This document shows positions 41,970-52,451 of a stretch of DNA of 64,000 nucleotides, one piece after another; within the stretch, counting starts at the first letter, position 1; each line of letters starts with the position of its first letter. The notes under the pieces were generated by a model. The model was not told the origin of the DNA and made no database searches. It saw only the letters and a list, made by a program, of their open reading frames with translations. A program made the translations under genes and the position numbers. The stretch comes from RHLJ01 sp965601955 (GTDB lineage: Bacteria > Bacteroidota > Rhodothermia > Balneolales > Balneolaceae): NCBI GenBank assembly GCA_965601955.1, contig OZ271855.1:310001-374000 (forward strand), written 5' to 3'.

Positions 41970-44594
41970 ATGTCCTTTCGCCCTCCCAAATTAGCCGAGA
42001 AAATTCTGACCAGGCTTCAATACGATGATGTCTGGAAAACCGCATTGGGAGATTTCGAGGAATACTACGCCTACCTGGCCACCAAAAAGGGGAAGAAAAA
42101 AGCAGACGCCTGGTACTGGAAACAAGTGCTAAGGTATGCCCCATCAAAAATCATACACAAACTCTATTGGACTGTAGAAATGTTTTTTAATTACCTGAAG
42201 ATGTCTTTCCGGAGACTTAGAACAAATAAAAGCTATTCATTTATCAATATATCCGGATTGGCGATTGGACTGGCAAGCTTCCTGCTTATTGGGCTTTTTG
42301 TTCAGCACGAGCTGAGTTATGACAAACATTTTGAGGATTCCGATCGCATCTACAGAATTGTAAAGCAGAATGCAGATAGTCACCAGGGCACCAATCTGTT
42401 TGCTGTTACGCCAATGCTTCTTCATAGTGCGTTGAGGGAAAACTTCCCTCATTTTGAGCATACAGCCTATGTGAGCCCTTTTACTGGATTGCTTAAAAAT
42501 GGAGACAATTCCTTTTTTGAAAATGGATTGCATGCTGGAGGCGAGTTTTTTGAAACTTTCAGCTATACCTGGCTGCATGGCAATCCCGAAACAGCACTTG
42601 ACGATCCTGCTGCGATCATTTTAACCCGCTCATTAGCAGAAAAGCTATTCGAAAACAAGAATCCTGTCGGTGAAGCGCTGGAAATTATCCAGGAATATGA
42701 AACTGAAGTCAGTGTAATGCTAATTACAGGAGTTATTGAAGACCTGCCTAAAACTTCGCATCTATACTTCAGCTACATCGCCAATGAGAAATCCAGCACA
42801 TGGCACGAAGGAAACGCGGATTATTGGGATAGTAATGGTTATTTCACCTATGTCAAATTGAATGAAAACTCAGAATTAAATGACGATTTGCTGGCTAATA
42901 TAGCCGAGTTCTATAGTTCCCAGATGTTGGAGCTCGGTTACTATAAAAATGACCCTTCCAAATTGCCTTCGCTTCTTTTTCAGCCACTTGCAGATGTTCA
43001 TTTAAAGTCTTCAAACATCAATCATAACGTAGGTATGACTCTAGGAAACATTAATTATGTGTACACCTTGTTACTAATTGGTTTCATCATTCTTCTTATT
43101 GCTTGTGTAAACTATATGAATCTGGCTACTGCTCGCGCAGTCATGAGATCAAAAGAGGTCGGTGTTCGAAAGGTAATCGGGGCATTACGGTCTAACTTAA
43201 TTCTTCAATTCAGCTCAGAAGCTGTATTACTTTCTTTATTAAGTATTTCTTTTGCAGTGCTGTTGGTCTGGTTCTTTTTAGAGCCATTCAGTTCACTTGT
43301 GAATAGATCTATTGGACACGAGCTATTTATAACTCCGGGATTTTGGTTAGCCGTATTAGGCACCAGTTTTTTAGTTGGAGTTATATCAGGAAGCTACCCG
43401 GCATTGTACCTGTCTTCCCTTAAGCCTTCCAGTATTTTCAAGGGACATTCCAAAGGAGGTAATAAAAACTCTTTCATGAGAAACGCTCTTGTAACTGGCC
43501 AGTTTGCGGTTACGACCACCCTGATTATTTGTTCTATTGTCATATTCAAACAGATGGATTATATCCGAACTTCTGATGTCGGATATACTCGCGATCAAAT
43601 CCTGACTGTGAATTTGAAGGATGATAATTTTGGTCAATACTATGATGCAGTTGCTCAAAAACTGAAGACTAATCCTAATATCCTTTCTGTTTCATCTAGC
43701 AATCATCTTCCAATGGATGTTCAGGGTAGTACCACTGGGGTAAACTGGGAAGGTCGTGAAGAGCGAGTAAAATTCTACCGCCACTATGTACATTATGATT
43801 ACCTCGAAATGATGGAGATCGACCTCGTTGCAGGACGGTACTTTTCCAGAGACTTTTCTACCGATGAAACCAATGCTTTCATTCTCAACGAGTCGGCTGT
43901 AAAAAGCATGGGCTTTACCCCTGAAGAAGTTTTAGGCAAGAAGCTTGTTATGTGGCAGCGTGAGGGCGATGTGATCGGTGTGGTTAAAGACTTCAGTTTC
44001 CTCTCCTTTCGATTAGAGCAGGCTGCTGTCATGATTGGGTTTAACAGATCGATTGATTATGACTACCTAACGATCAAAGTTCGGCCTGAAAACCTACAGG
44101 AAACGGTAACTTTTGTTGAGGCTGCGGTTAAAGAAGCCAGTCCCGATTTTCCTTTTGAGTATGCTTTTCTGGATGATGCCTTTGACAATATGTACAAAGC
44201 GGATCTTAATCTTGGAATGCTGCTTAATGCATTTACTATCCTTGCCCTGTTCATAGCGTCCATTGGATTGTTTGGGCTCGCTTCTTTTATGATGGAGCAG
44301 CGAGCAAAGGAAATAGGAATTCGAAAAGTACTTGGGGCCAACCTGGTTCAGATTCTGACTGTGGTGAACAAAGATTTTATGAAACTCATTATCCTGAGCT
44401 TTGTTATTGCTCTTCCTTTTGGGTGGTACGCCATGAATATCTGGCTGCAGGATTTCGCTTATAAAATCGAACTGGGACCCTCCATTTTTGTTGGTGCTGT
44501 TTTAATAGCTATTGGAGTTGCCATACTAACGGTGAGTTATAAGTCCATCAAAACTGCTCTCGCTAATCCTGTAAACAGTCTTAAATCGGAATAA
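41970..44594 (+). CDS. FtsX/MacB-type permease with N-terminal prefix domain, paralog 1 of 6
   Basis: An 874-residue membrane protein. Residues 1-68 form a soluble prefix (PPKLAEKILTRLQYDDVWKTALGDFEEYYAYL...WYWKQVLRYAPSK) resembling what annotation pipelines call permease prefix domain 2. Then TM1 (about 91-112) and a large extracytoplasmic MacB_PCD-like domain follow. The first FtsX domain is near 360-500 (LIGFIILLIACVNYMNLATARAVMRSKEVGVRKVIGALRSN), then a second TM/periplasmic/FtsX set ending EIGIRKVLGANLVQILTVVNKDFMKL...NPVNSLKSE. This doubled form is typical of Bacteroidota permeases. No ATPase partner is seen. Next gene starts within the stop codon (TAATG). Confidence 0.9.
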   Translation: MSFRPPKLAEKILTRLQYDDVWKTALGDFEEYYAYLATKKGKKKADAWYWKQVLRYAPSKIIHKLYWTVEMFFNYLKMSFRRLRTNKSYSFINISGLAIGLASFLLIGLFVQHELSYDKHFEDSDRIYRIVKQNADSHQGTNLFAVTPMLLHSALRENFPHFEHTAYVSPFTGLLKNGDNSFFENGLHAGGEFFETFSYTWLHGNPETALDDPAAIILTRSLAEKLFENKNPVGEALEIIQEYETEVSVMLITGVIEDLPKTSHLYFSYIANEKSSTWHEGNADYWDSNGYFTYVKLNENSELNDDLLANIAEFYSSQMLELGYYKNDPSKLPSLLFQPLADVHLKSSNINHNVGMTLGNINYVYTLLLIGFIILLIACVNYMNLATARAVMRSKEVGVRKVIGALRSNLILQFSSEAVLLSLLSISFAVLLVWFFLEPFSSLVNRSIGHELFITPGFWLAVLGTSFLVGVISGSYPALYLSSLKPSSIFKGHSKGGNKNSFMRNALVTGQFAVTTTLIICSIVIFKQMDYIRTSDVGYTRDQILTVNLKDDNFGQYYDAVAQKLKTNPNILSVSSSNHLPMDVQGSTTGVNWEGREERVKFYRHYVHYDYLEMMEIDLVAGRYFSRDFSTDETNAFILNESAVKSMGFTPEEVLGKKLVMWQREGDVIGVVKDFSFLSFRLEQAAVMIGFNRSIDYDYLTIKVRPENLQETVTFVEAAVKEASPDFPFEYAFLDDAFDNMYKADLNLGMLLNAFTILALFIASIGLFGLASFMMEQRAKEIGIRKVLGANLVQILTVVNKDFMKLIILSFVIALPFGWYAMNIWLQDFAYKIELGPSIFVGAVLIAIGVAILTVSYKSIKTALANPVNSLKSE

Positions 44595-47209
44595 TGAGCC
44601 ATAAGCCACCAAAATCAGCGGAAAAAATGCTTAATAGGCTTTTATATGATGACGTCTGGAAAACTACAGTGGGAGACTTTGAAGAATACTATGCCTACCT
44701 GGCCTCAAACAAAGGAAAGAGGCAGGCTGATGCCTGGTATTGGAGACAAGTGCTAAGGTTTGCTCCGTCAAAAATCGCACAAAAACTCTACTGGACTTTA
44801 GAAATGTTTTTTAATTACATGAAAATATCCTTCCGAAGACTTAGAAATAATAAAAGCTATTCATTCATAAACATTTCCGGGCTGGCTATCGGACTTGCAA
44901 GCTTTCTGCTAATCGGACTATTTGTTCAGCATGAATTAAGCTATGACAAACATTTTGAAGATTCAGATCGCATCTATAGAATCGTAAAGCAAACTGCTTA
45001 CAGTCATCAAGGCACTAACTGGTATAGTACAACCTCTATGCCTTTACATTCTGGCTTAAAAGAAAATTTCCCTCAATTCGAGCATACAACCTATATAAAC
45101 ACCTATACCGGGTTGCTTAAGAATGGAGACAATTCTTTCTTTGAAAATGGATTATACGTTGGTGGTGAATTTTTTGAAACCTTCAGCTACACCTGGTTAC
45201 AAGGCAATCCCGCAACAGCGCTTGACGATCCAGCTGCGATCATTTTAACCCGCTCACTAGCCGAAAAGCTATTTGGAAGAACAAATCCTGTTGGCAAACC
45301 GCTGGAGATAATCCCTAAGTATGAAACGGAGAGTAGTGTTAAGCTAATTACCGGTATAATTGAAGATGTGCCCAAAACTTCTCATCTACATTTCACCTTT
45401 ATAATGAATGAGAAGTCAAGTAAATGGCATGAGGGAAATGCAAATAAATGGGGTAACAATGGTTATTTAACCTATGCTAAATTGGGTGAAAATTATGAGT
45501 TAAATGATGAATTACTTGCTAAAATTGACCATCTCTATAATGCTCAAATGTCAGGTATTGGTTACAAACCAGATAATGCACCAAAACTTGCATTCCAGCC
45601 CCTGGAAGATGTTCACCTAAAGTCTATGCACATTAATGAAGGCAAAACGGTGGCTCTGGGAGATATTAAATACGTTTACACGTTGTCGCTTATTGGATTG
45701 ATTATTCTTCTTATCGCTTGTGTAAATTACATGAACCTTGCTACGGCACGTGTTATAGTGAGAGCAAAAGAAATCGGTGTTCGAAAGGTAAATGGGGCCT
45801 TTAAATCCAATCTCATTTTACAATTCATTTCGGAGGCTGTACTCCTTTCCTTCTTTAGTATCACTCTTGCTCTGGTTCTGGTATGGATATGCTTAGAACC
45901 CTTTAGTAACCTGGTGAACCGCCGCATAGCAACTGAGTTATTTATCACTATTGGATTTTGGTTATCTGTATTTGGCATTAGCTTTATAGTAGGCATTGTG
46001 GCTGGTAGCTATCCCGCCTTTTATATGTCTTCTCTTAAACCTTCCGGTATTTTCAAGGGTCATTCCAAAGGAGGTAATAAAAACTCTTTCATGAGGAACG
46101 CCCTTGTAACTGGACAGTTTGCGGCTACCACCACCTTGATTATTTGCTCTATTGTCATATTCAAACAGGTGGATTATATCCGAACTACCGATGTCGGTTA
46201 CACTAGGGATCAAGTCCTAACAGTGCCTATAAAAGATGAGAATTTTGGTAGTTACTATGATGCCGTTTCGCAAAAGTTAAAAACAAACTCTAATATCCTA
46301 TCAGTATCATCTGGTAATCATCTACCCATGGATATTACAGGAAGTAATTCCGGGATAAACTGGGATGGCCGTAAAGAAAGAGTAAAATTTTATCTCCAAA
46401 ATGTACACTATGATTTTCTGGAAATGATGGAGATTCCCTTGGTCGCCGGAAGATACTTTTCCAGAGACTTTCCTACCGATCAAACGAGTGCTTTTATCAT
46501 TAACGAATCAGCTGCTAAAAGCATGGGTTTTACCCCTGAAGAGGTTATCGGTCGTAAAATGGTCAAATGGAAAAGGGAAGGTACTGTTGTGGGTGTAGTT
46601 AAAGATTTTAATTTCCTTTCATTTCGATTGGAACAGGCGGCTCTGCTCATAGAATTTAATAGACCGGAAGACTACCACTATTTAGTGATGAAAGTACAAC
46701 CTGAGAATCTTCAGGAAACGGTAAGCTTTGTGGAAACTCAATTGAAAGAATTCTCACCTGGCTACCCTTTTGAGTATGCTTTTCTGGATGATGCCTTTGA
46801 TAGCATGTATAAAACAGAGCTGAACCTTGGAATCCTGCTCAACGCGTTCACCGTTTTAGCCCTATTTATTGCTGCGATTGGTCTATTTGGATTGGCTTCT
46901 TTCATGATGGAGCAGCGAGCAAAGGAAATAGGAATTCGAAAAGTGCTCGGAGCAAGCCTTGTGCATATCCTTACTGTTGTGAACAAGGACTTCATGAAAC
47001 TGATTGGCATTAGTTTTGTAATTGCCATCCCGGTTGGGTGGTACGCCATGAATACCTGGCTGGAGGATTTTGCCTATAAAATTGAATTGGGCCCTTCCAT
47101 CTTTATCGCTGCAATTTTGATAGCCATTGGAGTAGCCGTCTTAACCGTGAGTTATAAATCGGTTAAAACCGCACTTACTAACCCAGTAAAAAGCCTTAAA
47201 TCGGAATAA
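44594..47209 (+). CDS. FtsX/MacB-type permease with prefix domain, paralog 2 of 6
   Basis: 871 residues, same domain order as its upstream neighbour and very similar to it throughout (TM1 SYSFINISGLAIGLASFLLIGLF, then SYDKHFEDSDRIYRIVKQT). The prefix starts MSHKPPKSAEKMLNRLLYDDVWKTTVGDFEEYYAYLA. In FtsX domain 1 the signature reads EIGVRKVNGAFKSN rather than VIGALRSN. The DNA around 46060-46110 (AAAGGAGGTAATAAAAACTC) is almost the same as at 43450, showing a recent duplication. Starts by a 1-nt overlap; ends by a TAATG overlap. Confidence 0.9.
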   Translation: MSHKPPKSAEKMLNRLLYDDVWKTTVGDFEEYYAYLASNKGKRQADAWYWRQVLRFAPSKIAQKLYWTLEMFFNYMKISFRRLRNNKSYSFINISGLAIGLASFLLIGLFVQHELSYDKHFEDSDRIYRIVKQTAYSHQGTNWYSTTSMPLHSGLKENFPQFEHTTYINTYTGLLKNGDNSFFENGLYVGGEFFETFSYTWLQGNPATALDDPAAIILTRSLAEKLFGRTNPVGKPLEIIPKYETESSVKLITGIIEDVPKTSHLHFTFIMNEKSSKWHEGNANKWGNNGYLTYAKLGENYELNDELLAKIDHLYNAQMSGIGYKPDNAPKLAFQPLEDVHLKSMHINEGKTVALGDIKYVYTLSLIGLIILLIACVNYMNLATARVIVRAKEIGVRKVNGAFKSNLILQFISEAVLLSFFSITLALVLVWICLEPFSNLVNRRIATELFITIGFWLSVFGISFIVGIVAGSYPAFYMSSLKPSGIFKGHSKGGNKNSFMRNALVTGQFAATTTLIICSIVIFKQVDYIRTTDVGYTRDQVLTVPIKDENFGSYYDAVSQKLKTNSNILSVSSGNHLPMDITGSNSGINWDGRKERVKFYLQNVHYDFLEMMEIPLVAGRYFSRDFPTDQTSAFIINESAAKSMGFTPEEVIGRKMVKWKREGTVVGVVKDFNFLSFRLEQAALLIEFNRPEDYHYLVMKVQPENLQETVSFVETQLKEFSPGYPFEYAFLDDAFDSMYKTELNLGILLNAFTVLALFIAAIGLFGLASFMMEQRAKEIGIRKVLGASLVHILTVVNKDFMKLIGISFVIAIPVGWYAMNTWLEDFAYKIELGPSIFIAAILIAIGVAVLTVSYKSVKTALTNPVKSLKSE

Positions 47210-49833
47210 TGAGCCATAAGCCACCAAAATCAGCAGAAAAAATCCTGACCAGGCTTCTATACGATGATGTCTGGAAGACTACCCTGGGAGACTTCGAAGA
47301 GTACTATGCTTACCTGGTTTCGAATAAAGGAAAGAAACACGCTGATGCCTGGTACTGGAAACAAGTGTTGCGTTATGCACCCTCAAAAATTACTCACAAA
47401 TTATTTTGGTCTGTAGCTATGTTTAAAAACTATCTAAAAATTGCTCTTAGAAACCTAAACAAGCAAAAGAGCTACTCTTTTGTAAATATAGTGGGGCTGA
47501 CTATTGGCCTGGCCTGTTTTCTGATTATCGGATTTTTCATTCAATACGAGCTTAACTACGACACTTTTCACGCCAACAGTGACCGAACCTATCGAATTGT
47601 AGAGCAACAGCCACAAAACTCATATATGGGCTCTAACTGGTTTGCATTGACAGCCACGCCAATGGCTGTAACTATGAAAGAAGAATATCCGGAAGTTGAA
47701 TCTGCCGCTTATTTTACTTCTTCCAGAACCATTCTTAGAGCTAATGATCATAGCCTGATCGAGTGGGGTGTAGCTACCGATGAAGGTTTCTCGGATATAT
47801 TCACCTATACCTGGTATATGGGGAATCACCAGACTGCTTTAAACGACCCCTATTCCATTGTACTTACACAAAGCCTGGCGGAAAAGCTTTTTGGAGCTGA
47901 AAACCCTATGGGTAAAACCATACAACAAATTTATCCGGACGATTCTGAAGTAGATAAAACGGTAACAGGCGTTGTCGCCGACCCGCCAAAGAATTCGCAC
48001 TTTGGTTTTGCATACATCGTCAACGACCAAACTACTCCTTACTACGAATACAACTTTAATGAGTGGGGAAATAGTAACGCGTACACCTTCATTAAGTTAA
48101 GGGAGGGTGCTTCTGCAGCAGACTTTTCAGAAAAGCTGTCGGATTTTGCAAAAAACTATACCGGTACTTCGGGGTACTATTCGGATAACCCGGATGCCTT
48201 ACCAATTTATTCCTTGCAACCTCTTGAAGACATTCATCTTGGCTCATCTCACTTAAATTTTAACCCTTCCAGCACAGGAGACATCGATAATGTGTATATG
48301 TTTGCTGCAATTGCATTCATCATACTATTGATTGCTTGCGTGAATTATATGAACCTGTCCACAGCACGTTCCCTAACACGGGCAAAAGAGGTGGGAGTAC
48401 GAAAAGTGATTGGTGCTTACCAATCAAATTTAGTCATGCAGTTTTTATCGGAGGCTGTCGTGATTTCTCTGCTTGGTATCGTTGGTGCTATAGTTCTTGT
48501 CGCTTTTTCAGCCCCTGTTTTTGAAAATCTGTTTAATCGTGAATTAACTGCTCAATTCTTATTCCAATGGCAGTTCTGGGCTCTTTCTCTAGTTTTGAGT
48601 TTAATTGTTGGAGTTATCGCCGGCAGTTATCCTGCATTTTACATGTCAAAGTTGAAGCCTGTACTCATTTTAAAAAATCATATTAAGGGGGGTAAGGGAA
48701 ATTCACTAACCAGGAACCTACTCGTAGTCGGACAATTCACGATTACAACTATTCTCCTGGTGAGTTCAATCGTCGTGTTTCAGCAGTTAAATTTCCTCAG
48801 AACTACCGATACTGGCTTGAACAGAGATCAGGTGATCACTATTCCGAATAGAGATGATGAACTTTGGGATCAGTTTGAAACAGCGAAAGCTGAGTTTTTA
48901 AAAATTCCAGGAATAGAGCAGGTTTCTTCTTCTCAGTTCGATCCTATTTTTATGAGTAGCCAAACTTCCGGCACAGAATGGGAAGGAAAGCAGGAAGACG
49001 ATGAACTAAGTATCTACGTATCCCCTGTTGGCTTCGATTTTGTTGAAATGTTGGATATTCAGATCATCGAAGGAAGATCATTTAATCCTGATTTATTCCA
49101 GGAAACAAATAAAGATTATTTGTTGAACAAAGCCGCAATAAGAGAGTTGGGCTGGACACAAGAAGAAGCAATTGGTAAGTCCTTTGCAGTCTGGGGGAAT
49201 CAGGGAACCGTTGTTGGTATTGTAGATGATTTCAACTTCCAGTCTCTGGATCAATCTATTGCTCCCCTCACTGTTATGATTGCTCCGGAATATTCACACC
49301 GTTATGTCCACTTAAAGTTTAGCGGTAGTGATATTCAAGCTACAGTAGCAAATGTGGAAGAAACCATTAAGAAGTTTTCTCCGGGCTATCCTTTTTCTTA
49401 TTCGTTCCTGGAGGATAGGTATATGCAGTTGTATAACGATGAGCAGCGCCTGGGATCACTGTTCAATTATTTTTCATTATTAGCTCTGTTTATAGCTTGT
49501 ATGGGGCTGTTCGGTTTAACCACCTATATCTCAGAACAAAGAACCAAGGAAATTGGAATTCGAAAGGTTTTAGGAGCCAGTGTAGGTCAGATACTTCGTT
49601 TACTTAACAAAGACTTTCTCAAGCTGGTGAGCATAAGCTTTTTGATTTCTGTACCTGTTTCGTGGTACATAACTAATCTATGGCTGGAAGATTTCGCGTT
49701 CCGCGTAGAGCTTGGTCCTCTAATCTTCCTGTTCGCCGGGTTCATAGTATTTGGGATAGCACTCTTAACGGTGAGTTTCAATTCCATAAAAACCGCTCTT
49801 TCCAACCCTATAGATAGCCTTAAATCGGAATGA
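47209..49833 (+). CDS. FtsX/MacB-type permease with prefix domain, paralog 3 of 6 (diverged body)
   Basis: 874 residues. The prefix (MSHKPPKSAEKILTRLLYDDVWKTTLGDFEEYYAYL) is nearly that of paralog 2, including the DNA of the first 30 bases. The body differs clearly: TM1 reads SYSFVNIVGLTIGLACFLIIGFF, and the extracytoplasmic domain has QPQNSYMGSNWFALTATPMAVTMKEEYPEVESAAYF. The C-terminal FtsX reads TTYISEQRTKEIGIRKVLGASVGQILRLLNKDFLKL. So a common prefix sits on a second permease lineage. It overlaps paralog 4 by 4 nt (ATGA). Confidence 0.9.
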   Translation: MSHKPPKSAEKILTRLLYDDVWKTTLGDFEEYYAYLVSNKGKKHADAWYWKQVLRYAPSKITHKLFWSVAMFKNYLKIALRNLNKQKSYSFVNIVGLTIGLACFLIIGFFIQYELNYDTFHANSDRTYRIVEQQPQNSYMGSNWFALTATPMAVTMKEEYPEVESAAYFTSSRTILRANDHSLIEWGVATDEGFSDIFTYTWYMGNHQTALNDPYSIVLTQSLAEKLFGAENPMGKTIQQIYPDDSEVDKTVTGVVADPPKNSHFGFAYIVNDQTTPYYEYNFNEWGNSNAYTFIKLREGASAADFSEKLSDFAKNYTGTSGYYSDNPDALPIYSLQPLEDIHLGSSHLNFNPSSTGDIDNVYMFAAIAFIILLIACVNYMNLSTARSLTRAKEVGVRKVIGAYQSNLVMQFLSEAVVISLLGIVGAIVLVAFSAPVFENLFNRELTAQFLFQWQFWALSLVLSLIVGVIAGSYPAFYMSKLKPVLILKNHIKGGKGNSLTRNLLVVGQFTITTILLVSSIVVFQQLNFLRTTDTGLNRDQVITIPNRDDELWDQFETAKAEFLKIPGIEQVSSSQFDPIFMSSQTSGTEWEGKQEDDELSIYVSPVGFDFVEMLDIQIIEGRSFNPDLFQETNKDYLLNKAAIRELGWTQEEAIGKSFAVWGNQGTVVGIVDDFNFQSLDQSIAPLTVMIAPEYSHRYVHLKFSGSDIQATVANVEETIKKFSPGYPFSYSFLEDRYMQLYNDEQRLGSLFNYFSLLALFIACMGLFGLTTYISEQRTKEIGIRKVLGASVGQILRLLNKDFLKLVSISFLISVPVSWYITNLWLEDFAFRVELGPLIFLFAGFIVFGIALLTVSFNSIKTALSNPIDSLKSE

Positions 49834-52451
49834 CAGATTACAGACCACCAAAGCTAGCAGAGAAGATCCTGACCAAGCTTCAATACGATGATGTCTGGAA
49901 AACTACGCTCGGTGACTTTGAAGAATACCATGCCCATTTGGTAGAAAAGAATGGACTTAGAGCTGCTAACTGGTGGTACTGGAAACAAGTATTAAGGTAT
50001 ACTCCATCAAAAATCGTACACAAACTCTATTGGACTATCGAAATGTTTTTTAGCTATCTGAAAATGTCTTTCCGAAGACTACGAACCAATAAAAGCTATT
50101 CATTCATCAATATTTCAGGGCTGGCTATAGGGCTGGCGAGCTTTTTACTCATTGGGCTATTTGTGCTCCACGAATTAAGCTACGATAAACATTTTGAAGA
50201 CTCGGACCGCACCTATAGAATTGTGATGCAAGAAAAGGAAAAACATCAAGGCAAGAATTGGCTGGCGGTAACCCCTATGCCTCTACATTCTAGCTTAAAA
50301 GAAGTTTTCCCTCACTTCGAGCACACAACCTATGTAAGACCTTACAGTATATTGCTCAAAGCTGATGCAAATTCGTTCTTTGAAAATGGTTTGTATGTTG
50401 GTGGTGATTTCTTTGAAACCTTCGATTACACATGGTTGCAAGGTAATCCTGCTACTGCCCTTAATGATCCATCGGCTATCATTTTAACTAGGTCACTTTC
50501 AGAAAAACTATTTGGGAATAAGAACCCTATTGGAAAAACACTAGAAGTTGTTCCTGAATACAAGTCTGAAGCCAATGTTAAGTTAATCACTGGTGTAATT
50601 GATGACTTAGATAAACCATCTCATTTACAATTTTCCTTTATCGCCAATGAAAAAACAAGCGTATGGCATCAAGGAAACTTCAACCAATGGAGTGGCAACA
50701 ACTATGTTACATATGCTAAAGTAGGTGAAAACTATACACTCAGTAATAATCTTCTCGGTCAAATCAACGAGTATTATAATAATCAAATGCTGACAAGTGG
50801 CTACCACCCCGAGAATATATCTAAACTTGTATTCCAGCCAATCGCCAGTGTTCACTTAAAATCTGCTCATATAAATCACCCGCTGCCGATAGTTCTTGGT
50901 AACATTAAATATGTGTATGCCTTATTTCTGATCGGTTTAATTATTCTTCTAATTGCTTGTGTGAATTATATGAACCTTGCGACCGCTCGGGCGGTAATGA
51001 GATCAAAAGAGGTTGGGGTTCGAAAAGTAATCGGTGCTTTACGCTCCAACCTTATCCTGCAATTTACATCAGAAGCCGTTCTGCTTTCTTTGTTTAGTAT
51101 CACATTTGCTGTGGCTTTAGTCTGGGTATGCCTGGAGCCCTTTAGCGGTCTGGTAAACCGGTCTTTAGAAGCCGATTTTTTTATCTCAATCGGATTCTGG
51201 AGCACTGTTTTAGCGATTAGTTTTTTAGCAGGAATTATTGCGGGTAGCTATCCTGCTTTTTATATGTCTTCGCTTAAACCTGCTAGCATTTTCAAAAACC
51301 ATACGAGAGGGGGCAAACGGAATTCTTTTATGAGGAGTACTCTTGTCATGGGTCAATTTGCGATCACTACTGTATTAATTATTTGTTCCCTTGTAATATT
51401 CAAACAACTGGACTTTATCCGATCTACTGATGCTGGTTACTCTCGAGATCAAATTCTTACCGTCAAGCTAACAGATGAAAACTTTGCCAAATCTTATGAT
51501 GCCATTTCACAAAGCCTAAAGACCAATCCCAACATTCTTTCGGTATCCGTTGGCAACGATCTCCCAATGAATGTTCAAAGTAGTACATCCAGCGTGAACT
51601 GGATTGGGCGTGAAGAGAGTGTAAAGTTTTACCTCCATAATATGCATTACGACTATCTGGAAATGATGGAGATCGATTTGGTGGCTGGACGTTTTCTTTC
51701 GAAAGCCTTTTCTACCGATGAAACCAACGCATTTATCATCAATGAGTTTGCCGCGGCAAGTATGGGATTTACACCAGAGGAAGTGCTTGGTACTGAGTTG
51801 AGAGTAGGAAACAAGGTAGGAGATGTTGTGGGGGTAGTTGAAGATTATAATTTTCTTTCCTTACGACTGGATCAGGCTGCCTTACTTATTGGGTTTATTA
51901 ATAGAGCACAAGACTACAATCATCTGGTAATGAAGGTCCGGCCGGATAATCTTCCGGAAACAATCGCTTTTGTGAAAACCGAGGTTAAAAAAGCTAGCCC
52001 TGATTTTCCTTTTGAATATGCTTTTCTGGATGATGCATTCGATAATATGTACAAAACAGATTTAAACCTGGGTACGCTCCTTAGCGCATTTACACTCCTG
52101 GCTTTGTTTATTGCCGCTATTGGGTTGTTTGGTTTGGCTTCCTTTATGATGGAGCAAAGAGTAAAAGAAATAGGGATTCGGAAAGTACTCGGAGCTAACC
52201 TGGTGCAGATTCTTACCGTTGTGAATAAGGACTTCATTAAGATCATAGCTTTGAGCTTTGTTATAGCCGCTCCGATTGGATGGTATTCAATGAATAAGTG
52301 GCTAGAGGGCTTTGCCTATAAAATTGAGCTGGGACCTTCCGTATTTATAGCTTCCGCTACCATTGCTATCGGAATTGCCCTGTTAACAGTAAGCTATAAA
52401 TCAATAAAAACAGCTCTTGCTAATCCTGTAGATAGCCTTAAATCGGAATAA
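49830..52451 (+). CDS. FtsX/MacB-type permease with prefix domain, paralog 4 of 6
   Basis: 873 residues, of the same body lineage as paralogs 1, 2 and 5. The prefix reads YRPPKLAEKILTKLQYDDVWKTTLGDFEEYHAHLVEKNGLRAANWWYWKQVLRYTPSK. A 112-nt block of the prefix (49844-49955) is identical by eye to 52462-52573 in paralog 5. The C-terminal FtsX has FMMEQRVKEIGIRKVLGANLVQIL. Near 650 the linker reads TPEEVLGTELRVGNKVGDVVGVVEDYNF, a local difference from the others. The TAATG overlap couples it to paralog 5. Confidence 0.9.
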   Translation: MTDYRPPKLAEKILTKLQYDDVWKTTLGDFEEYHAHLVEKNGLRAANWWYWKQVLRYTPSKIVHKLYWTIEMFFSYLKMSFRRLRTNKSYSFINISGLAIGLASFLLIGLFVLHELSYDKHFEDSDRTYRIVMQEKEKHQGKNWLAVTPMPLHSSLKEVFPHFEHTTYVRPYSILLKADANSFFENGLYVGGDFFETFDYTWLQGNPATALNDPSAIILTRSLSEKLFGNKNPIGKTLEVVPEYKSEANVKLITGVIDDLDKPSHLQFSFIANEKTSVWHQGNFNQWSGNNYVTYAKVGENYTLSNNLLGQINEYYNNQMLTSGYHPENISKLVFQPIASVHLKSAHINHPLPIVLGNIKYVYALFLIGLIILLIACVNYMNLATARAVMRSKEVGVRKVIGALRSNLILQFTSEAVLLSLFSITFAVALVWVCLEPFSGLVNRSLEADFFISIGFWSTVLAISFLAGIIAGSYPAFYMSSLKPASIFKNHTRGGKRNSFMRSTLVMGQFAITTVLIICSLVIFKQLDFIRSTDAGYSRDQILTVKLTDENFAKSYDAISQSLKTNPNILSVSVGNDLPMNVQSSTSSVNWIGREESVKFYLHNMHYDYLEMMEIDLVAGRFLSKAFSTDETNAFIINEFAAASMGFTPEEVLGTELRVGNKVGDVVGVVEDYNFLSLRLDQAALLIGFINRAQDYNHLVMKVRPDNLPETIAFVKTEVKKASPDFPFEYAFLDDAFDNMYKTDLNLGTLLSAFTLLALFIAAIGLFGLASFMMEQRVKEIGIRKVLGANLVQILTVVNKDFIKIIALSFVIAAPIGWYSMNKWLEGFAYKIELGPSVFIASATIAIGIALLTVSYKSIKTALANPVDSLKSE